Below, piece by piece: positions 17,099 through 26,079 of a stretch of DNA of 64,000 nt. The notes under the pieces were generated by a model, which did no database searches, was not told the DNA's origin, and saw only the letters and a program-made list of their open reading frames with translations. Source of the stretch: Sulfuritalea sp. (GTDB lineage Bacteria; Pseudomonadota; Gammaproteobacteria; Burkholderiales; Rhodocyclaceae); NCBI GenBank assembly GCA_023229545.1, contig JALNZB010000012.1:1-64000 (forward strand), read 5' to 3'. The stretch's first letter is position 1. The number at the start of each line of letters is the position of its first letter. Made by a program: the position numbers and the translations under genes.

Positions 17099-17971
17099 AT
17101 GACTGTTGCACTTCCCGCCAATCCGTCGCCGCCCATGGTGCTGACTTTCGCCGCCTCCGATCCCACCGGCGGCGCCGGAATGCAGGCCGACGTCCTGACG
17201 CTGGCCAGCCTCGGTTGCCACCCGCTTTCGGTCGTGACGGCGATTACCGTGCAGGACACCGCCGGCGTCGAGGGCGTGTTGCCGATAGATGCCGAATGGG
17301 TGGCCGATCAGGCCCGCGCCCTGCTGGAGGACATGCCGGTGGCGGCCTTCAAGCTGGGCATGATGGGCAGTGTCGAGGTCATTGCCGCGATTGCCGAGGT
17401 GATCGCGGACTACCCCGACATTCCCGTGGTCCTCGATCCGGTGTTGGCCTCGGGGCGCGGCGACCAGTTTGCCGACGAGGAAATGATCGAAGCGATGATC
17501 GGCCTGCTGCTGCCCCAGACTACGCTGCTGACGCCCAACAGCCTCGAAGCCCGGCGCCTGATGCAGGAAATCGGAGCGGCGGGCGACGAGGCCCACCACG
17601 AGCAGGGCCTGGCCGAATGCGCCCATCGCCTGATCAATGCCGGATGCGAGTATGTGCTGGTCACGGGAACCCATGAGGGCACCCCGCAGGTGATCAATAC
17701 GCTCTACGGCAGCCACGGCACGGTGCGTACCGATCGCTGGGACAGGTTGCCCGGCAGCTATCACGGCTCGGGCTGCACGCTCGCCTCGGCCATCGCGGCT
17801 CACTTCGCCAGCGGCGTAAATGTGGCCGAGGCGGTCATGGCTGCGCAGGAATACACCTGGCGCACGCTGGCTGCGGGTTTTCGGCCGGGCATGGGACAAT
17901 TCATTCCCGACCGCCTGTTCTGGTCGCGGGAAGATGATGACGAAGCGGATGACGAAACGGATGAGACCTGA
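17099..17971 (+). CDS. thiD: Hydroxymethylpyrimidine/phosphomethylpyrimidine kinase
   Basis: The 290-residue ribokinase-fold enzyme phosphorylates HMP and HMP-P for thiamine synthesis. It shows FAASDPTGGAGMQAD (substrate loop), VLDPVLASGRG, LLTPNSLEARRL and the catalytic GSGCTLASAIAAHFASG. It is slightly longer than usual because of an acidic tail (REDDDEADDETDET). It is divergent from pilG with 179 bases between the starts; no thiamine riboswitch is recognisable there. thiE follows 30 bases downstream. Confidence 0.96.
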   Translation: MTVALPANPSPPMVLTFAASDPTGGAGMQADVLTLASLGCHPLSVVTAITVQDTAGVEGVLPIDAEWVADQARALLEDMPVAAFKLGMMGSVEVIAAIAEVIADYPDIPVVLDPVLASGRGDQFADEEMIEAMIGLLLPQTTLLTPNSLEARRLMQEIGAAGDEAHHEQGLAECAHRLINAGCEYVLVTGTHEGTPQVINTLYGSHGTVRTDRWDRLPGSYHGSGCTLASAIAAHFASGVNVAEAVMAAQEYTWRTLAAGFRPGMGQFIPDRLFWSREDDDEADDETDET

Positions 17972-18001
17972 TTTCCGGCAGCATCAAGCGGATGCTTCGG
18001 C

Positions 18002-18661
18002 ATGACGCTGAAGGGTCTTTTCGCCGTTACCGCCGACGATCAACTGCTGCCTCGGCTTTCGGCGCTGGTAAAGGCGGCGCTGGATGGCGGCGCGCCGCTG
18101 GTTCAATACCGCAACAAGACGGCATCGAGCCCCTTGCGCCGGGCACAGGCCGCCGAAATGTTGCGCATCTGCCGTGCCTCGGGCGCGAAGCTGATCGTCA
18201 ATGACGATGTCTGGCTGGCCGTGGAGATCGGCGCCGATGGCGCCCACATTGGACGTGACGATGCGCCAGGTGGCTCGCTTGCCGCCGCACGCGAAGCTCT
18301 GGGGCCAAAACGTATCCTTGGCGTTTCCTGCTACAACGAACTTGCTTGTGGTGAAGAGGCCGCGGCGGCAGGCGCGGACTACCTCGCCTTCGGCAGCGTA
18401 TTTCCGTCGCGCACCAAGCCCGGTGCGGTGCGCGCACCGCTGGAACTGCTGGGCGAAGCGCGCCGGCGTTTTGGCCTGCCGATAGCCGCCATTGGCGGCA
18501 TCACGCTCGACAATGCGCCGCAGGTGATCGCCGCCGGCGCCGACATGCTGGCAGTGGTGAGCGACCTGTTCGACGCCATGGACATCAAGGCGCGGGCGCA
18601 AGCCTACCAGGTGCTTTTCGATCAAGCGCCACGACGCGACCACGGCAAGCGGGCTTCTTGA
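18002..18661 (+). CDS. thiE: Thiamine-phosphate synthase
   Basis: The 219-residue TIM-barrel enzyme joins HMP-PP and thiazole phosphate to give thiamine monophosphate. It contains LVQYRNKTA, LIVNDDVWLA, GAHIGRDD, YLAFGSVFPSRTKPGA and AAIGGITLDNAP, as in ThiE. It forms an operon with thiD. The downstream inverted repeat (18681-18765) could end the transcript. Confidence 0.96.
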   Translation: MTLKGLFAVTADDQLLPRLSALVKAALDGGAPLVQYRNKTASSPLRRAQAAEMLRICRASGAKLIVNDDVWLAVEIGADGAHIGRDDAPGGSLAAAREALGPKRILGVSCYNELACGEEAAAAGADYLAFGSVFPSRTKPGAVRAPLELLGEARRRFGLPIAAIGGITLDNAPQVIAAGADMLAVVSDLFDAMDIKARAQAYQVLFDQAPRRDHGKRAS

Positions 18662-18680
18662 AGCATGACTCAAATCATTT

Positions 18681-18765
18681 ACCACGGCGACACGGCGACA
18701 CGGCGAAAAGCAAGGCAATGCTTTTTGCTATTGTTTCCCGCGCTTTTTCGCCGTGTCGCCGTGGT
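18681..18765. repeat. Large inverted repeat between thiE and hemL
   Basis: A left arm beginning ACCACGGCGACACGGCGA (18681-18711) is matched in reverse by a right arm at 18742-18765; the left arm has one extra CGACACGG unit. Inside, AAAAGCA (18706-18712) can pair instead with TGCTTTT (18719-18725), so two different hairpins are possible. It may be a transcription terminator, an mRNA-stability element or a copy of a palindromic repeat. Confidence 0.8.
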
Positions 18766-18812
18766 GAAAGCTTTCCCGGATTTTCCAGCTCAGGACTTAA
18801 TAGGACCACGCC

Positions 18813-20090
18813 ATGACTCGTAACGAAGAACTTTTTCTCCGCGCCCAGAAAACCATTCCTGGCGGCGTCAATTCGCCTGTGCGCGCCTTCCGTTCCGTTG
18901 GTGGCGCGCCGTGCTTTTTCGCGCGCGGCGAGGGCTCCCGCGTCTGGGATGCCGATGGCAAGTGTTATATCGATTACGTCTGTTCCTGGGGGCCGTTGAT
19001 CCTCGGCCATGCCGATGCCGACACCGTGCGCGCGGTGCAGGAGGCCGCCGCGAAGGGGCTTTCCTTCGGCGCGCCGACCGAAGGCGAGATCGAACTTGCC
19101 GAACTTCTGGTGCAGCGCGTGCCGAGCATGGACCTGGTGCGCCTGGTATCGTCCGGCACCGAGGCCACCATGAGCGCGATCCGGCTGGCGCGCGGCTTCA
19201 CCGGGCGCGATGCCATCGTCAAGTTCGAGGGCTGTTACCACGGCCACGGCGACAGCCTGCTGGTCAAGGCCGGCTCGGGCCTGCTTACTTTCGGCAACCC
19301 CTCGTCGGCCGGCGTCCCGGCCGATCTGGCGCAGCACACCATGGTGCTCGATTACAACGATGCGCAGGGTTTGCGCGACGCTTTCGCCAGCCATGGCAAG
19401 AACATCGCCTGCGTCATCGTCGAAGCGGTGGCCGGCAACATGAATCTGATCGCGCCGAAACCCGAGTTTCTCGCCGCCATGCGCGAGCTTTGCACGCAGC
19501 ACGGCGCGCTGCTGATTTTCGACGAAGTCATGACCGGTTTCCGGGTGGGTCCGGCGTCGGCGCAAGGGCTGTATGGCATCACGCCGGACCTGTCGACCTT
19601 CGGCAAGGTGGTCGGCGGCGGCATGCCGCTCGGCGCCTTTGGCGGTCGTCGCGACATCATGGAACAGATCGCGCCGCTGGGGCCGGTGTATCAGGCCGGC
19701 ACGCTCTCGGGTAATCCGCTGTCGGTGGCGGCGGGTTTGGTGACGCTGAAGAAGATCGCCGCGCCGGGCTTCCACGAAGCGCTGGCGGCGAAGACCCAGA
19801 TGCTGGTGGACGGACTCACCGCTGCCGCCAAACGGCACGGCGTGAAATTTTGCGGACAGTCCATAGGCGGCATGTTCGGTCTCTATTTCGCAGCCACGCC
19901 GCCGACCTCCTATGCCGAAGTGATGGCCGCCGACAAGGAGGCGTTCAACCGCTTCTTTCATGCCATGCTGGATGCCGGCTTCTATTTCGCGCCCTCGGCC
20001 TTCGAGGCCGGCTTTGTTTCAATCGCGCATAGCGACGCCGACATTGCGGCCACTGTGGCGGCAGCCGAGGCGATATTCGCCAAATTCTAA
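18813..20090 (+). CDS. hemL: Glutamate-1-semialdehyde 2,1-aminomutase
   Basis: The 425-residue PLP enzyme makes 5-aminolevulinate in the C5 haem pathway. It opens with LFLRAQKTIPGGVNSPVRAF, carries LVSSGTEATMSAIRLARG, LIFDEVMTGFRV, and the PLP lysine in FGKVVGGGMPLGAFGG. Length is normal. AGGA precedes the ATG. The gene ends in TAA, followed after two bases by a dispersed-repeat copy that is part of the hemL/corA convergent region. Confidence 0.97.
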   Translation: MTRNEELFLRAQKTIPGGVNSPVRAFRSVGGAPCFFARGEGSRVWDADGKCYIDYVCSWGPLILGHADADTVRAVQEAAAKGLSFGAPTEGEIELAELLVQRVPSMDLVRLVSSGTEATMSAIRLARGFTGRDAIVKFEGCYHGHGDSLLVKAGSGLLTFGNPSSAGVPADLAQHTMVLDYNDAQGLRDAFASHGKNIACVIVEAVAGNMNLIAPKPEFLAAMRELCTQHGALLIFDEVMTGFRVGPASAQGLYGITPDLSTFGKVVGGGMPLGAFGGRRDIMEQIAPLGPVYQAGTLSGNPLSVAAGLVTLKKIAAPGFHEALAAKTQMLVDGLTAAAKRHGVKFCGQSIGGMFGLYFAATPPTSYAEVMAADKEAFNRFFHAMLDAGFYFAPSAFEAGFVSIAHSDADIAATVAAAEAIFAKF

Positions 20091-20092
20091 AA

Positions 20093-20113
20093 GTCGGCGC
20101 TGGCGCTACGGCG
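20093..20113 (+). repeat. Dispersed AGTCGGCGCTG repeat, copy 5 (after hemL stop)
   Basis: GTCGGCGCTG, GCGCT, ACGGCG, then CC. It starts two bases after the hemL stop and its right half forms the left arm of the hairpin at 20108-20126. A degenerate second piece (TCGGCGCTAGCGG near 20139) covers the stop codon of the convergent corA-like gene. Confidence 0.8.
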
Positions 20114-20126
20114 CCACGGGCGCCGT
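20108..20126. terminator. Hairpin between convergent hemL and corA-like gene
   Basis: ACGGCGCC (20108-20115) and GGCGCCGT (20119-20126) form a perfect 8-bp stem with a 3-base loop. There is no T tract on either side, so it may be a weak bidirectional terminator or mRNA end-stabilising hairpin. Confidence 0.5.
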
Positions 20127-20144
20127 GATCCGCTTCAATCGGCG

Positions 20145-21503
20145 CTAGCGGCTGGTTTCCAGCTTCTTGCGCAGCTTCCTGTTTTCGAGGGCGCGCAGGG
20201 TGATGTAGGTCATCCAGCCCACCGCCGCCATGCCGAGGATGAAGGCGGCGTAGGCGACCGGCCAGGGAATTTCCCTTGTCATCATCGAGTACTCCGACAT
20301 GCCGCCGATGCCGGCGAGGATGTTGATCGGCATGAAGACCACGCTGATGGTGGTCAGCTTGGACACGCGCTTGTTCTGGTTGATGTTGATGAAGCCGACC
20401 GTGGCGTCCATCAGGAAGTTGATCTTGCCGAACAGGAAGGAGGTATGACCGTCGAGCGATTCGATGTCGCGCAGGATCTGCCGCGTGTCGTCATGCTGGT
20501 CGGGCGAGAGCAGCCGGCCGCGCATCAGGAAGGACAGCGCGCGGCGGGTGTCCAGTACGTTGCGGCGGATGCGACCGTTGAGGTCCTCCTGCTTGGCGAT
20601 TTCCGAAAGGATTTCGGCGGCCTGGTCGTCGCTGACCTGCGGCGACAGGACGGTGCGACCGACCGCTTCGAGTTCCGCATAGATGTCCTCCAGCGCGTCG
20701 GCCGAGTATTCAACGTCGGCGGCATACAGGTCGAGCAGCACGTCCTTGCCTTCCGAAACCATGCCGGGCTGAATCCGCGCGCGCAGCCGTTGCAAGCGGA
20801 ACACCGGCAGTTCCTCGTCGCGCATCGAAAACAGGATGTTGTTGTGCAGGATGAAGGCGACGGCGACGTTGCGCGATTCGTCTTCCTTGTCGAGCAGAAA
20901 GGCGGAGTGCAGATGCACCTCGCCGCCTTCCTCGACGTAGAAACGGGCGGACTCTTCAAGGTCGGTCAGGTCGTCGGCATCCGGAAGTTTCAGGCCGAAA
21001 ATGTCGGCTATCCACTTGCGCTCCTCGCGGGAAGGCGCGACCAGATCGACCCAGATGGGTTTGGTGGCGGCGAGGTCTTCGCGGCTATCGACCGGAATCT
21101 GCCGCAGGCGACCATTTTGCAGTTCAAAGGCGTTGAGCATGATCGGTTTGCGCGGAGAGTGTTGCGTGGCGGAAAGGGTTTCACGCAGTGCGTCGGAAAG
21201 TTCGTCGAGAATTTCTTCACCGCGCTCGACCGCCACCATTTCCCAAACCAGGACGCTGTCATCCTGCGGCAGCGCTTCGAGAAGGCGCGCCACGCTGTCC
21301 GGCGGCATTCGGTCGAGACGGGTCTTGAGTTCCACCAGATGCTGCTTGTGCACCAGGTCTTCGACCAGTTGATGACGCGGCATGTCCTGCCGATGCACCA
21401 GGTTTTCAACCCGTCGCTGACGGGCGAGCAACTCCTGGACGATGGCCAGATGCTGGCGCTCTTCCTCGGGGGTTTCCAGTGCGTCGGCGGGGGTGGGGTT
21501 CAT
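20145..21503 (-). CDS. CorA-like divalent cation transporter with N-terminal MgtE-like region
   Basis: The 452-residue protein has an N-terminal helical region resembling the MgtE cytoplasmic domain (VARLLEALPQDDSVLVWEMV), then a CorA cytoplasmic funnel and two C-terminal membrane helices (TTISVVFMPINILAGIGGM and AYAAFILGMAAVGWMTYITL). The CorA selectivity motif GMN is GMS here (GMSEYSMM), so the cation carried is uncertain; Mg2+, Co2+ or Zn2+ are possible. It is convergent with hemL and upstream of mtgA in the same direction. Confidence 0.88.
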   Translation of the reverse strand: MNPTPADALETPEEERQHLAIVQELLARQRRVENLVHRQDMPRHQLVEDLVHKQHLVELKTRLDRMPPDSVARLLEALPQDDSVLVWEMVAVERGEEILDELSDALRETLSATQHSPRKPIMLNAFELQNGRLRQIPVDSREDLAATKPIWVDLVAPSREERKWIADIFGLKLPDADDLTDLEESARFYVEEGGEVHLHSAFLLDKEDESRNVAVAFILHNNILFSMRDEELPVFRLQRLRARIQPGMVSEGKDVLLDLYAADVEYSADALEDIYAELEAVGRTVLSPQVSDDQAAEILSEIAKQEDLNGRIRRNVLDTRRALSFLMRGRLLSPDQHDDTRQILRDIESLDGHTSFLFGKINFLMDATVGFININQNKRVSKLTTISVVFMPINILAGIGGMSEYSMMTREIPWPVAYAAFILGMAAVGWMTYITLRALENRKLRKKLETSR

Positions 21504-21550
21504 TGCGGGCTTCAGGTATCAATGCGGCATTTTAGAACCTATTTGGCGCG

Positions 21551-22246
21551 TCAAGGCACTTCCGCGCCAGCCATGCGGCTGACAATCAGTTGTGTGCGAC
21601 CGTTCATGTAGGCCGAGTACGGATTGCGTTCGTAGCGGCGCGGGGCGGGCAGCATGACGGCCAGGCGCGCCGCCTGTTCGGCGCCGAGTTGCGCCGCCGG
21701 GATGCCGTAATAGCGCCGCGCGGCCGCCTCCGCGCCGAATACGCCATCACCCCATTCGACGACGTTGAGATACACCTCAAGGATGCGCCGCTTGTCCCAC
21801 AGCAATTCGATCCAGACCGTGATGATGGCCTCTTCGCCCTTGCGCAGGAAGGATTTGGCCGGCGACAACAGCAAGTTTTTCGCCAGTTGCTGGGAGATGG
21901 TGGAGCCGCCGGCCACCACCTTGCCCTTTTTCTGGTTCTTCTCGATGGCCTTCTGTATGCCTTCCCAGTCGAAGCCTTCGTGATCGACGAACTTGTCGTC
22001 CTCGGCGGCGATAACGGCGCGCTTCAAATGTCCCGATATTTTTCCGTAAGGCACCCACTGGCGTTTGAGTTCGGCCTTCGGATTCTTCTGCCGGGCTTCG
22101 TCAAGACGCTGGCTCTGGAAGCTGGTCGTGACCGGATTGACCCATTTCCACCACAGCACCCAGCCCAGATACCAGCCCTGCCAGAGCAGGAGCATGCCCG
22201 CGACTGTTGCCAGCCCGAGCCTGAGCCAGCGCGGCGCCGGTTTCAT
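21551..22246 (-). CDS. mtgA: Monofunctional peptidoglycan transglycosylase
   Basis: The 231-residue protein has one N-terminal membrane anchor (LATVAGMLLLWQGWYLGWVL) and a periplasmic GT51 domain: AEDDKFVDHEGFDWEGI with the catalytic Glu, GGSTISQQLAKNLLLSP, RKGEEAIITVWIE and EVYLNVVEWGDGVFGAEAA. It polymerises lipid II into glycan strands. No transpeptidase domain follows, as expected for MtgA. It overlaps aroE by 4 bases. Confidence 0.96.
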   Translation of the reverse strand: MKPAPRWLRLGLATVAGMLLLWQGWYLGWVLWWKWVNPVTTSFQSQRLDEARQKNPKAELKRQWVPYGKISGHLKRAVIAAEDDKFVDHEGFDWEGIQKAIEKNQKKGKVVAGGSTISQQLAKNLLLSPAKSFLRKGEEAIITVWIELLWDKRRILEVYLNVVEWGDGVFGAEAAARRYYGIPAAQLGAEQAARLAVMLPAPRRYERNPYSAYMNGRTQLIVSRMAGAEVP

Positions 22247-23076
22247 GCGTTCATCGCCGCGAGTACCGGTGCAGTGAGCGGGCGCACACCGCGCCAGAGA
22301 AAAAAGCTTTCGGCCGCCTGCTCGACCAGCATGCCCAGGCCGTCGGCAACGCGGGCGCCGGCTGCGCGCGCCTGAAGCATGAAGGGCGTCTCGCGGCCAT
22401 AGACCATTTCATAGGCGACGCAGTCCGGCGCGAACATGGAAGTCGGCGTTGGCAGCACGGCGTTGCTGAGCCCTGCCGAGGTGGCATTGATGACCAGATC
22501 GAAACTTCGCCCGGCGAGGCCGGGAAAGCCGATGCCCTCGGGTTTGACCTTGACTGCACAGCCCGGCAAGCGGCCGAACTCAAGGGCCAGACGCACTGCG
22601 GTGTCCTCCGTACGATTGGCAATCACCAGCTCGGCGGGGTTTTCCAGCAGCAGCGGCAGGATCACGCCGCGCGCCGCGCCGCCAGCGCCCAGCAGCAGGA
22701 TGCGGCGTCCGGTCGGATCACAGCCGAGATTGTGCTTCAGGTCACGCACCAATCCGGCGCCGTCGGTGTTGTCACCGATGATGGCGCCGGCTTCAAAACT
22801 CAGGGTATTGACCGCCCCGGCGGCTTCCGCGCGGGAGGTGCGCCGCGTCGCCAGGCGATAGGCCTCTTCCTTGAACGGCACGGTGACATTGGCGCCCCTG
22901 GCCAGCCCCTTGCCCTCGGCGATGAAGGCGTTTACCGCCGTTGCAAACTCGTCCGGTTCAGCCAGAATCGCCTCGTAACAAATGTCCTGCCCGGTCTGCG
23001 CCGCGAACAACGCATGAATGCGCGGCGACTGGCTGTGGCCGATGGGGTTGCCGAAGACGGCGTAGCGATCAGTCAT
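22243..23076 (-). CDS. aroE: Shikimate dehydrogenase
   Basis: The 277-residue NADP-dependent enzyme reduces 3-dehydroshikimate. It has GNPIGHSQSPRIHALF (substrate site), ANVTVPFKEEAYRLA with the catalytic Lys, NTDGAGLVRDL with the paired Asp, and LLLGAGGAARGVILPLL. The family loop after NATSAGLS holds a dispersed-repeat copy read in reverse (AVLPTPTS). It is followed by mtgA with a 4-base overlap and preceded by the TonB-like gene with a 3-base gap. Confidence 0.96.
   Translation of the reverse strand: MTDRYAVFGNPIGHSQSPRIHALFAAQTGQDICYEAILAEPDEFATAVNAFIAEGKGLARGANVTVPFKEEAYRLATRRTSRAEAAGAVNTLSFEAGAIIGDNTDGAGLVRDLKHNLGCDPTGRRILLLGAGGAARGVILPLLLENPAELVIANRTEDTAVRLALEFGRLPGCAVKVKPEGIGFPGLAGRSFDLVINATSAGLSNAVLPTPTSMFAPDCVAYEMVYGRETPFMLQARAAGARVADGLGMLVEQAAESFFLWRGVRPLTAPVLAAMNA
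22442..22462 (+). repeat. Dispersed AGTCGGCGCTG repeat, copy 6 (inside aroE)
   Basis: GTCGGCGTTG, GCAGC, ACGGCG, antisense to aroE, where it encodes AVLPTPTS in a variable loop. It is preceded by TGGA. Confidence 0.7.
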
Positions 23077-23079
23077 GGC

Positions 23080-24027
23080 TCAGTCCGAACGCAGCCGGTC
23101 CGCGTTGGTAAAGGTCCAGGTGCGCGTGATCTCGAGCAGGTCGGTGTCGCGCTGTATGGACTCGGGGAAGGCGCCGTAGGGCGCAGCCATCTGCACGATG
23201 CGGCGTGCGGCGTCGTCGAGCAGCTTCTTGCCCGAAGAGCGGCTAATCTCGACCGAGGCCAGATCGCCATTGGCCTTGATGATCACGGTCAGCACGAGGC
23301 TGCCATAGAGGCGGCCCTTGGCGGCGTCGGGATAGTTCAGGTTGCCGATGCGCTCAATCTTGTGACGCCAATCCTCGACGTACTGGGCAAAGCGATATTC
23401 CTCGACCCGGGCGCCGATGAATTTCTTGCGTGGCCGCTGGTTGTATTCACTGGTTTGCCTGTCGATCTGGGCCTCAAGTCGAGCAATGGCCATGGCGTTG
23501 GTGGCGAGGTCGGTGCCGGAAATGTTCGGTGCCGTCTGCGGTGCCGGTCTTTCCTGCGGCTTGTCCGCAGCGATGGCTTTTTCGCTCTTGAGGCGCGTCA
23601 GCATTTGTTGCTGCTGTGCTTCAAGCTCGGCAACGCGGCGCCGGGTTTCGATCAGGTCGTTGCCTTCCTTGATGTGCTTGGAAGGTGGCAGCGGCGTCGT
23701 CGCGCGGCGATCTTCGTCGGTGTTGCCGCCACCGTCGAGATGGGTTTGCGCTTTGGCCTGCGCCTTGCTGGGCCGGGCCTTGCTCTTGCTATTGACCAGG
23801 ATGACGTCAAGCGCGCGTTCGCGCGCCTTGTCGATGAAATCCGGCGGCGTGAAGCGAACGGCGAGCAGCACGGCGTGGATCAGCAGCGAAACGCCAAGCG
23901 CCAGCGTCAGGTTGCGCTGAGGTGCCTCCATTGCGGCGAGAAACGCCGGCATTGGCAGCGGCGGCAGGGACGGCAGAACGGGCCAGGAAAAACGTGACAG
24001 GCGCGGCGAGTTTGGCGAGTTTGGCAT
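23080..24027 (-). CDS. TonB-like energy transducer protein
   Basis: The 315-residue protein has an N-terminal membrane segment (LTLALGVSLLIHAVLLAVRF), a Lys/Ala-rich region, helices likely to form coiled coils (IETRRRVAELEAQQQQML; ARLEAQIDRQTSEYNQR), and a C-terminal TonB fold with YPDAAKGRLYGSLVLTVIIK and RIVQMAAPYGAFP. TonB proteins pass proton-motive energy to outer-membrane transporters, but no exbB/exbD is nearby, and the proline-rich spacer of classical TonB is replaced by coiled coil. The ATG at 24027 is chosen because an earlier one at 24084 overlaps the RNase gene. Confidence 0.82.
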   Translation of the reverse strand: MPNSPNSPRLSRFSWPVLPSLPPLPMPAFLAAMEAPQRNLTLALGVSLLIHAVLLAVRFTPPDFIDKARERALDVILVNSKSKARPSKAQAKAQTHLDGGGNTDEDRRATTPLPPSKHIKEGNDLIETRRRVAELEAQQQQMLTRLKSEKAIAADKPQERPAPQTAPNISGTDLATNAMAIARLEAQIDRQTSEYNQRPRKKFIGARVEEYRFAQYVEDWRHKIERIGNLNYPDAAKGRLYGSLVLTVIIKANGDLASVEISRSSGKKLLDDAARRIVQMAAPYGAFPESIQRDTDLLEITRTWTFTNADRLRSD

Positions 24028-24040
24028 AACTCCGCAAATT

Positions 24041-25990
24041 TTACTCCGCGACTTCCTCGCCCTCGTCGCCAACGAACGCGGCATCAGAGCCGCTATTGGG
24101 CGCCAATTCAGGCGCCAGTTCGAGATAGCGGGGTCGCAGTTCGGCCTCCAGCAGATCGATGCCCTCGATGCTCAGTTGCACGTGTGCTCCGCGCGGCAAT
24201 TCGGGCAGCGAGGGGACGCGCAATACCAGCGGAATGTCGTCGAGTCGTACCAGGGATTCGCGCAGGACGTGTCCCAGCACGACATGAACGTCCTCTTGCA
24301 GCAGCCAGCGCAGACACCAGTAGCGTTCCATGCTGCGCTGGAATTCGGCATAGGCGGCGTAGGTCAGCTCAAAGTCGCGCATCGCGGCGAGCAGGTCCGC
24401 CGATTTCGGCGGGAATGGTGGAGGTTCGTTTTGCAGCAGCGCGATCAGTTGCCACTGGTTGAGCAGGTCGCAATAGCGCCGCAGCGGCGACGACGACCAG
24501 GCATAGCACTCGACGCCAAGGCCTTCATGCGGCGCCGCGACGGTGCTCATGCGCACCTTGCCGGCCGTCTGCACGCGATACAGCGCGGGGATGCCGGCAT
24601 CGCGCAGCATCGCGCCCCAGGTGGCGTTGGCGACGATCATCAGTTCGGCGACCAGCGTATCGAGCGGGCTGCCGCGCTCGCGCTCGTCAATGCCTACCCG
24701 GCCCTTGCCGGGCTCCGCCGCGATGCCGCTGTCGGCGTCCCAATCGACGACGAAGTTGTAGTCCTTGCGCGTGCCGTTGTCGGAGGGCTTGCCGCGCCCG
24801 GCTTCGAGCACCTGGGCGAATTCCCAAAGCAGCTTGAGTTCGTCGCGGTAGGGAAAATCCGCCAGGCCTTCCGCCAGCGTGGCTGCGTTGAATACCGGCT
24901 CGATATCGTGATGGCGCAGATTGGCGACGATGGGCACGCGTTCCATGCGCGTCTCGTGGCCGAGCAGGCGATAGTCGGTGGCGACATCGAGATAGAGCGA
25001 GATGGCGGCGACGGTATGCCCGGCGGCGAGCGTGAAATGCTCGACCACGTCTTCGGGCAGCATGGTGATCTTGCGCCCCGGCATATACACCGTGGACAGC
25101 CGTTCGCGGGCGATGCGACCGAGGTCGGAATCGGGAGCGAAACCCAATCCCGGTGCGGCGATGTGGATGCCGATGTGCCAGCCGCCATCGGCTTTGACGG
25201 TGACGGAAAAGGCGTCGTCGATCTCGGTGGTATGCGCGTCGTCGACGCTGAAAGCGGCGACCGCCGCCAGTGGCAACGCTACGGGATCGAGCGGTGCGGC
25301 GAACTGGCCGAAACCTGTACCGCCTTTGGTCTCGGGAAAGAACTCGAACAGGAAACGTCCGAGATGATAGTCATGGGTCGAGGGCAATGCGCCGCAATCG
25401 AACAACAGGCGCGCCGCTGATTTTCCGGTCTCGCCGCAGGCCGCTTCGAGTGCCTTGGTTTCACTGCGGTTGCGATCGGGCTTGTAGATCAGTTGCGGCA
25501 GCACGGGCGCGAACTCGGCGGGCAAAGTCCCGCCCTTGAGTTCCTCGACCATGCGCTCGATGGCCGCCGCCTGCAGGCGCTTCCTTTCCAGGCCGGCCAG
25601 CGCCGCCTGCAAGATTTCGGGCGGCGCCTTGCGAAAGCGGCCACGGCCCTTGCGATGAAAATAGATCGGCGCCGAATGCAGTCGCAGCAGCACGGCGGCG
25701 GCCTGCACCGAGTCTGGCTTGGCGCCGTGGTATTCGGCGGCGAGTTCCTCGAAGCCGAACTCGGCATCAGGGCAGACCTCCCAAAGAAAATCGATGTCGA
25801 TGCCTGCCGCGTCCGTCTCGGCGCGCTCCAGCAGTTCGCCCGGTGTTGGCGCGGCAAAGCGCAGCAGCACATTTGCCGCCTTGACCTTGGAGCGCTTGCC
25901 GGAGGCCAGCTCGATCTGCAACGACGTTACGTTGTCGGCAAGCACGGTGCCGGCACGGAAAGCGCCGTCCTCTTCAAACAGGACATTCAT
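24041..25990 (-). CDS. RNase II/RNB-domain exoribonuclease
   Basis: This 649-residue protein has the RNB catalytic domain of RNase II/R enzymes, with the metal-binding aspartates in DDAHTTEIDDAFSVT, GLGFAPDSDLGRIARERLSTVYMPGRKITMLP, and SSSPLRRYCDLLNQWQLIALL. These degrade single-stranded RNA 3' to 5'. The N-terminal region is diverged and no clear C-terminal basic tail is present, so I use the family name rather than rnb or rnr. An acidic stretch ends the protein (GDEGEEVAE). Confidence 0.88.
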   Translation of the reverse strand: MNVLFEEDGAFRAGTVLADNVTSLQIELASGKRSKVKAANVLLRFAAPTPGELLERAETDAAGIDIDFLWEVCPDAEFGFEELAAEYHGAKPDSVQAAAVLLRLHSAPIYFHRKGRGRFRKAPPEILQAALAGLERKRLQAAAIERMVEELKGGTLPAEFAPVLPQLIYKPDRNRSETKALEAACGETGKSAARLLFDCGALPSTHDYHLGRFLFEFFPETKGGTGFGQFAAPLDPVALPLAAVAAFSVDDAHTTEIDDAFSVTVKADGGWHIGIHIAAPGLGFAPDSDLGRIARERLSTVYMPGRKITMLPEDVVEHFTLAAGHTVAAISLYLDVATDYRLLGHETRMERVPIVANLRHHDIEPVFNAATLAEGLADFPYRDELKLLWEFAQVLEAGRGKPSDNGTRKDYNFVVDWDADSGIAAEPGKGRVGIDERERGSPLDTLVAELMIVANATWGAMLRDAGIPALYRVQTAGKVRMSTVAAPHEGLGVECYAWSSSPLRRYCDLLNQWQLIALLQNEPPPFPPKSADLLAAMRDFELTYAAYAEFQRSMERYWCLRWLLQEDVHVVLGHVLRESLVRLDDIPLVLRVPSLPELPRGAHVQLSIEGIDLLEAELRPRYLELAPELAPNSGSDAAFVGDEGEEVAE

Positions 25991-26079
25991 GGAAATGGGA
26001 AGGCCCCAGGGCGGGGGCGCGAGCGGGAAACGAGGGGCGGATTATACCGGTCTGGTTGTGGCGACGAGGATCGCGCCAC

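Noticed and set aside
23721..23745. GTCGGTGTTG followed by CCGCC in the TonB-like gene
   Set aside because: The right half does not match and no AG precedes it.
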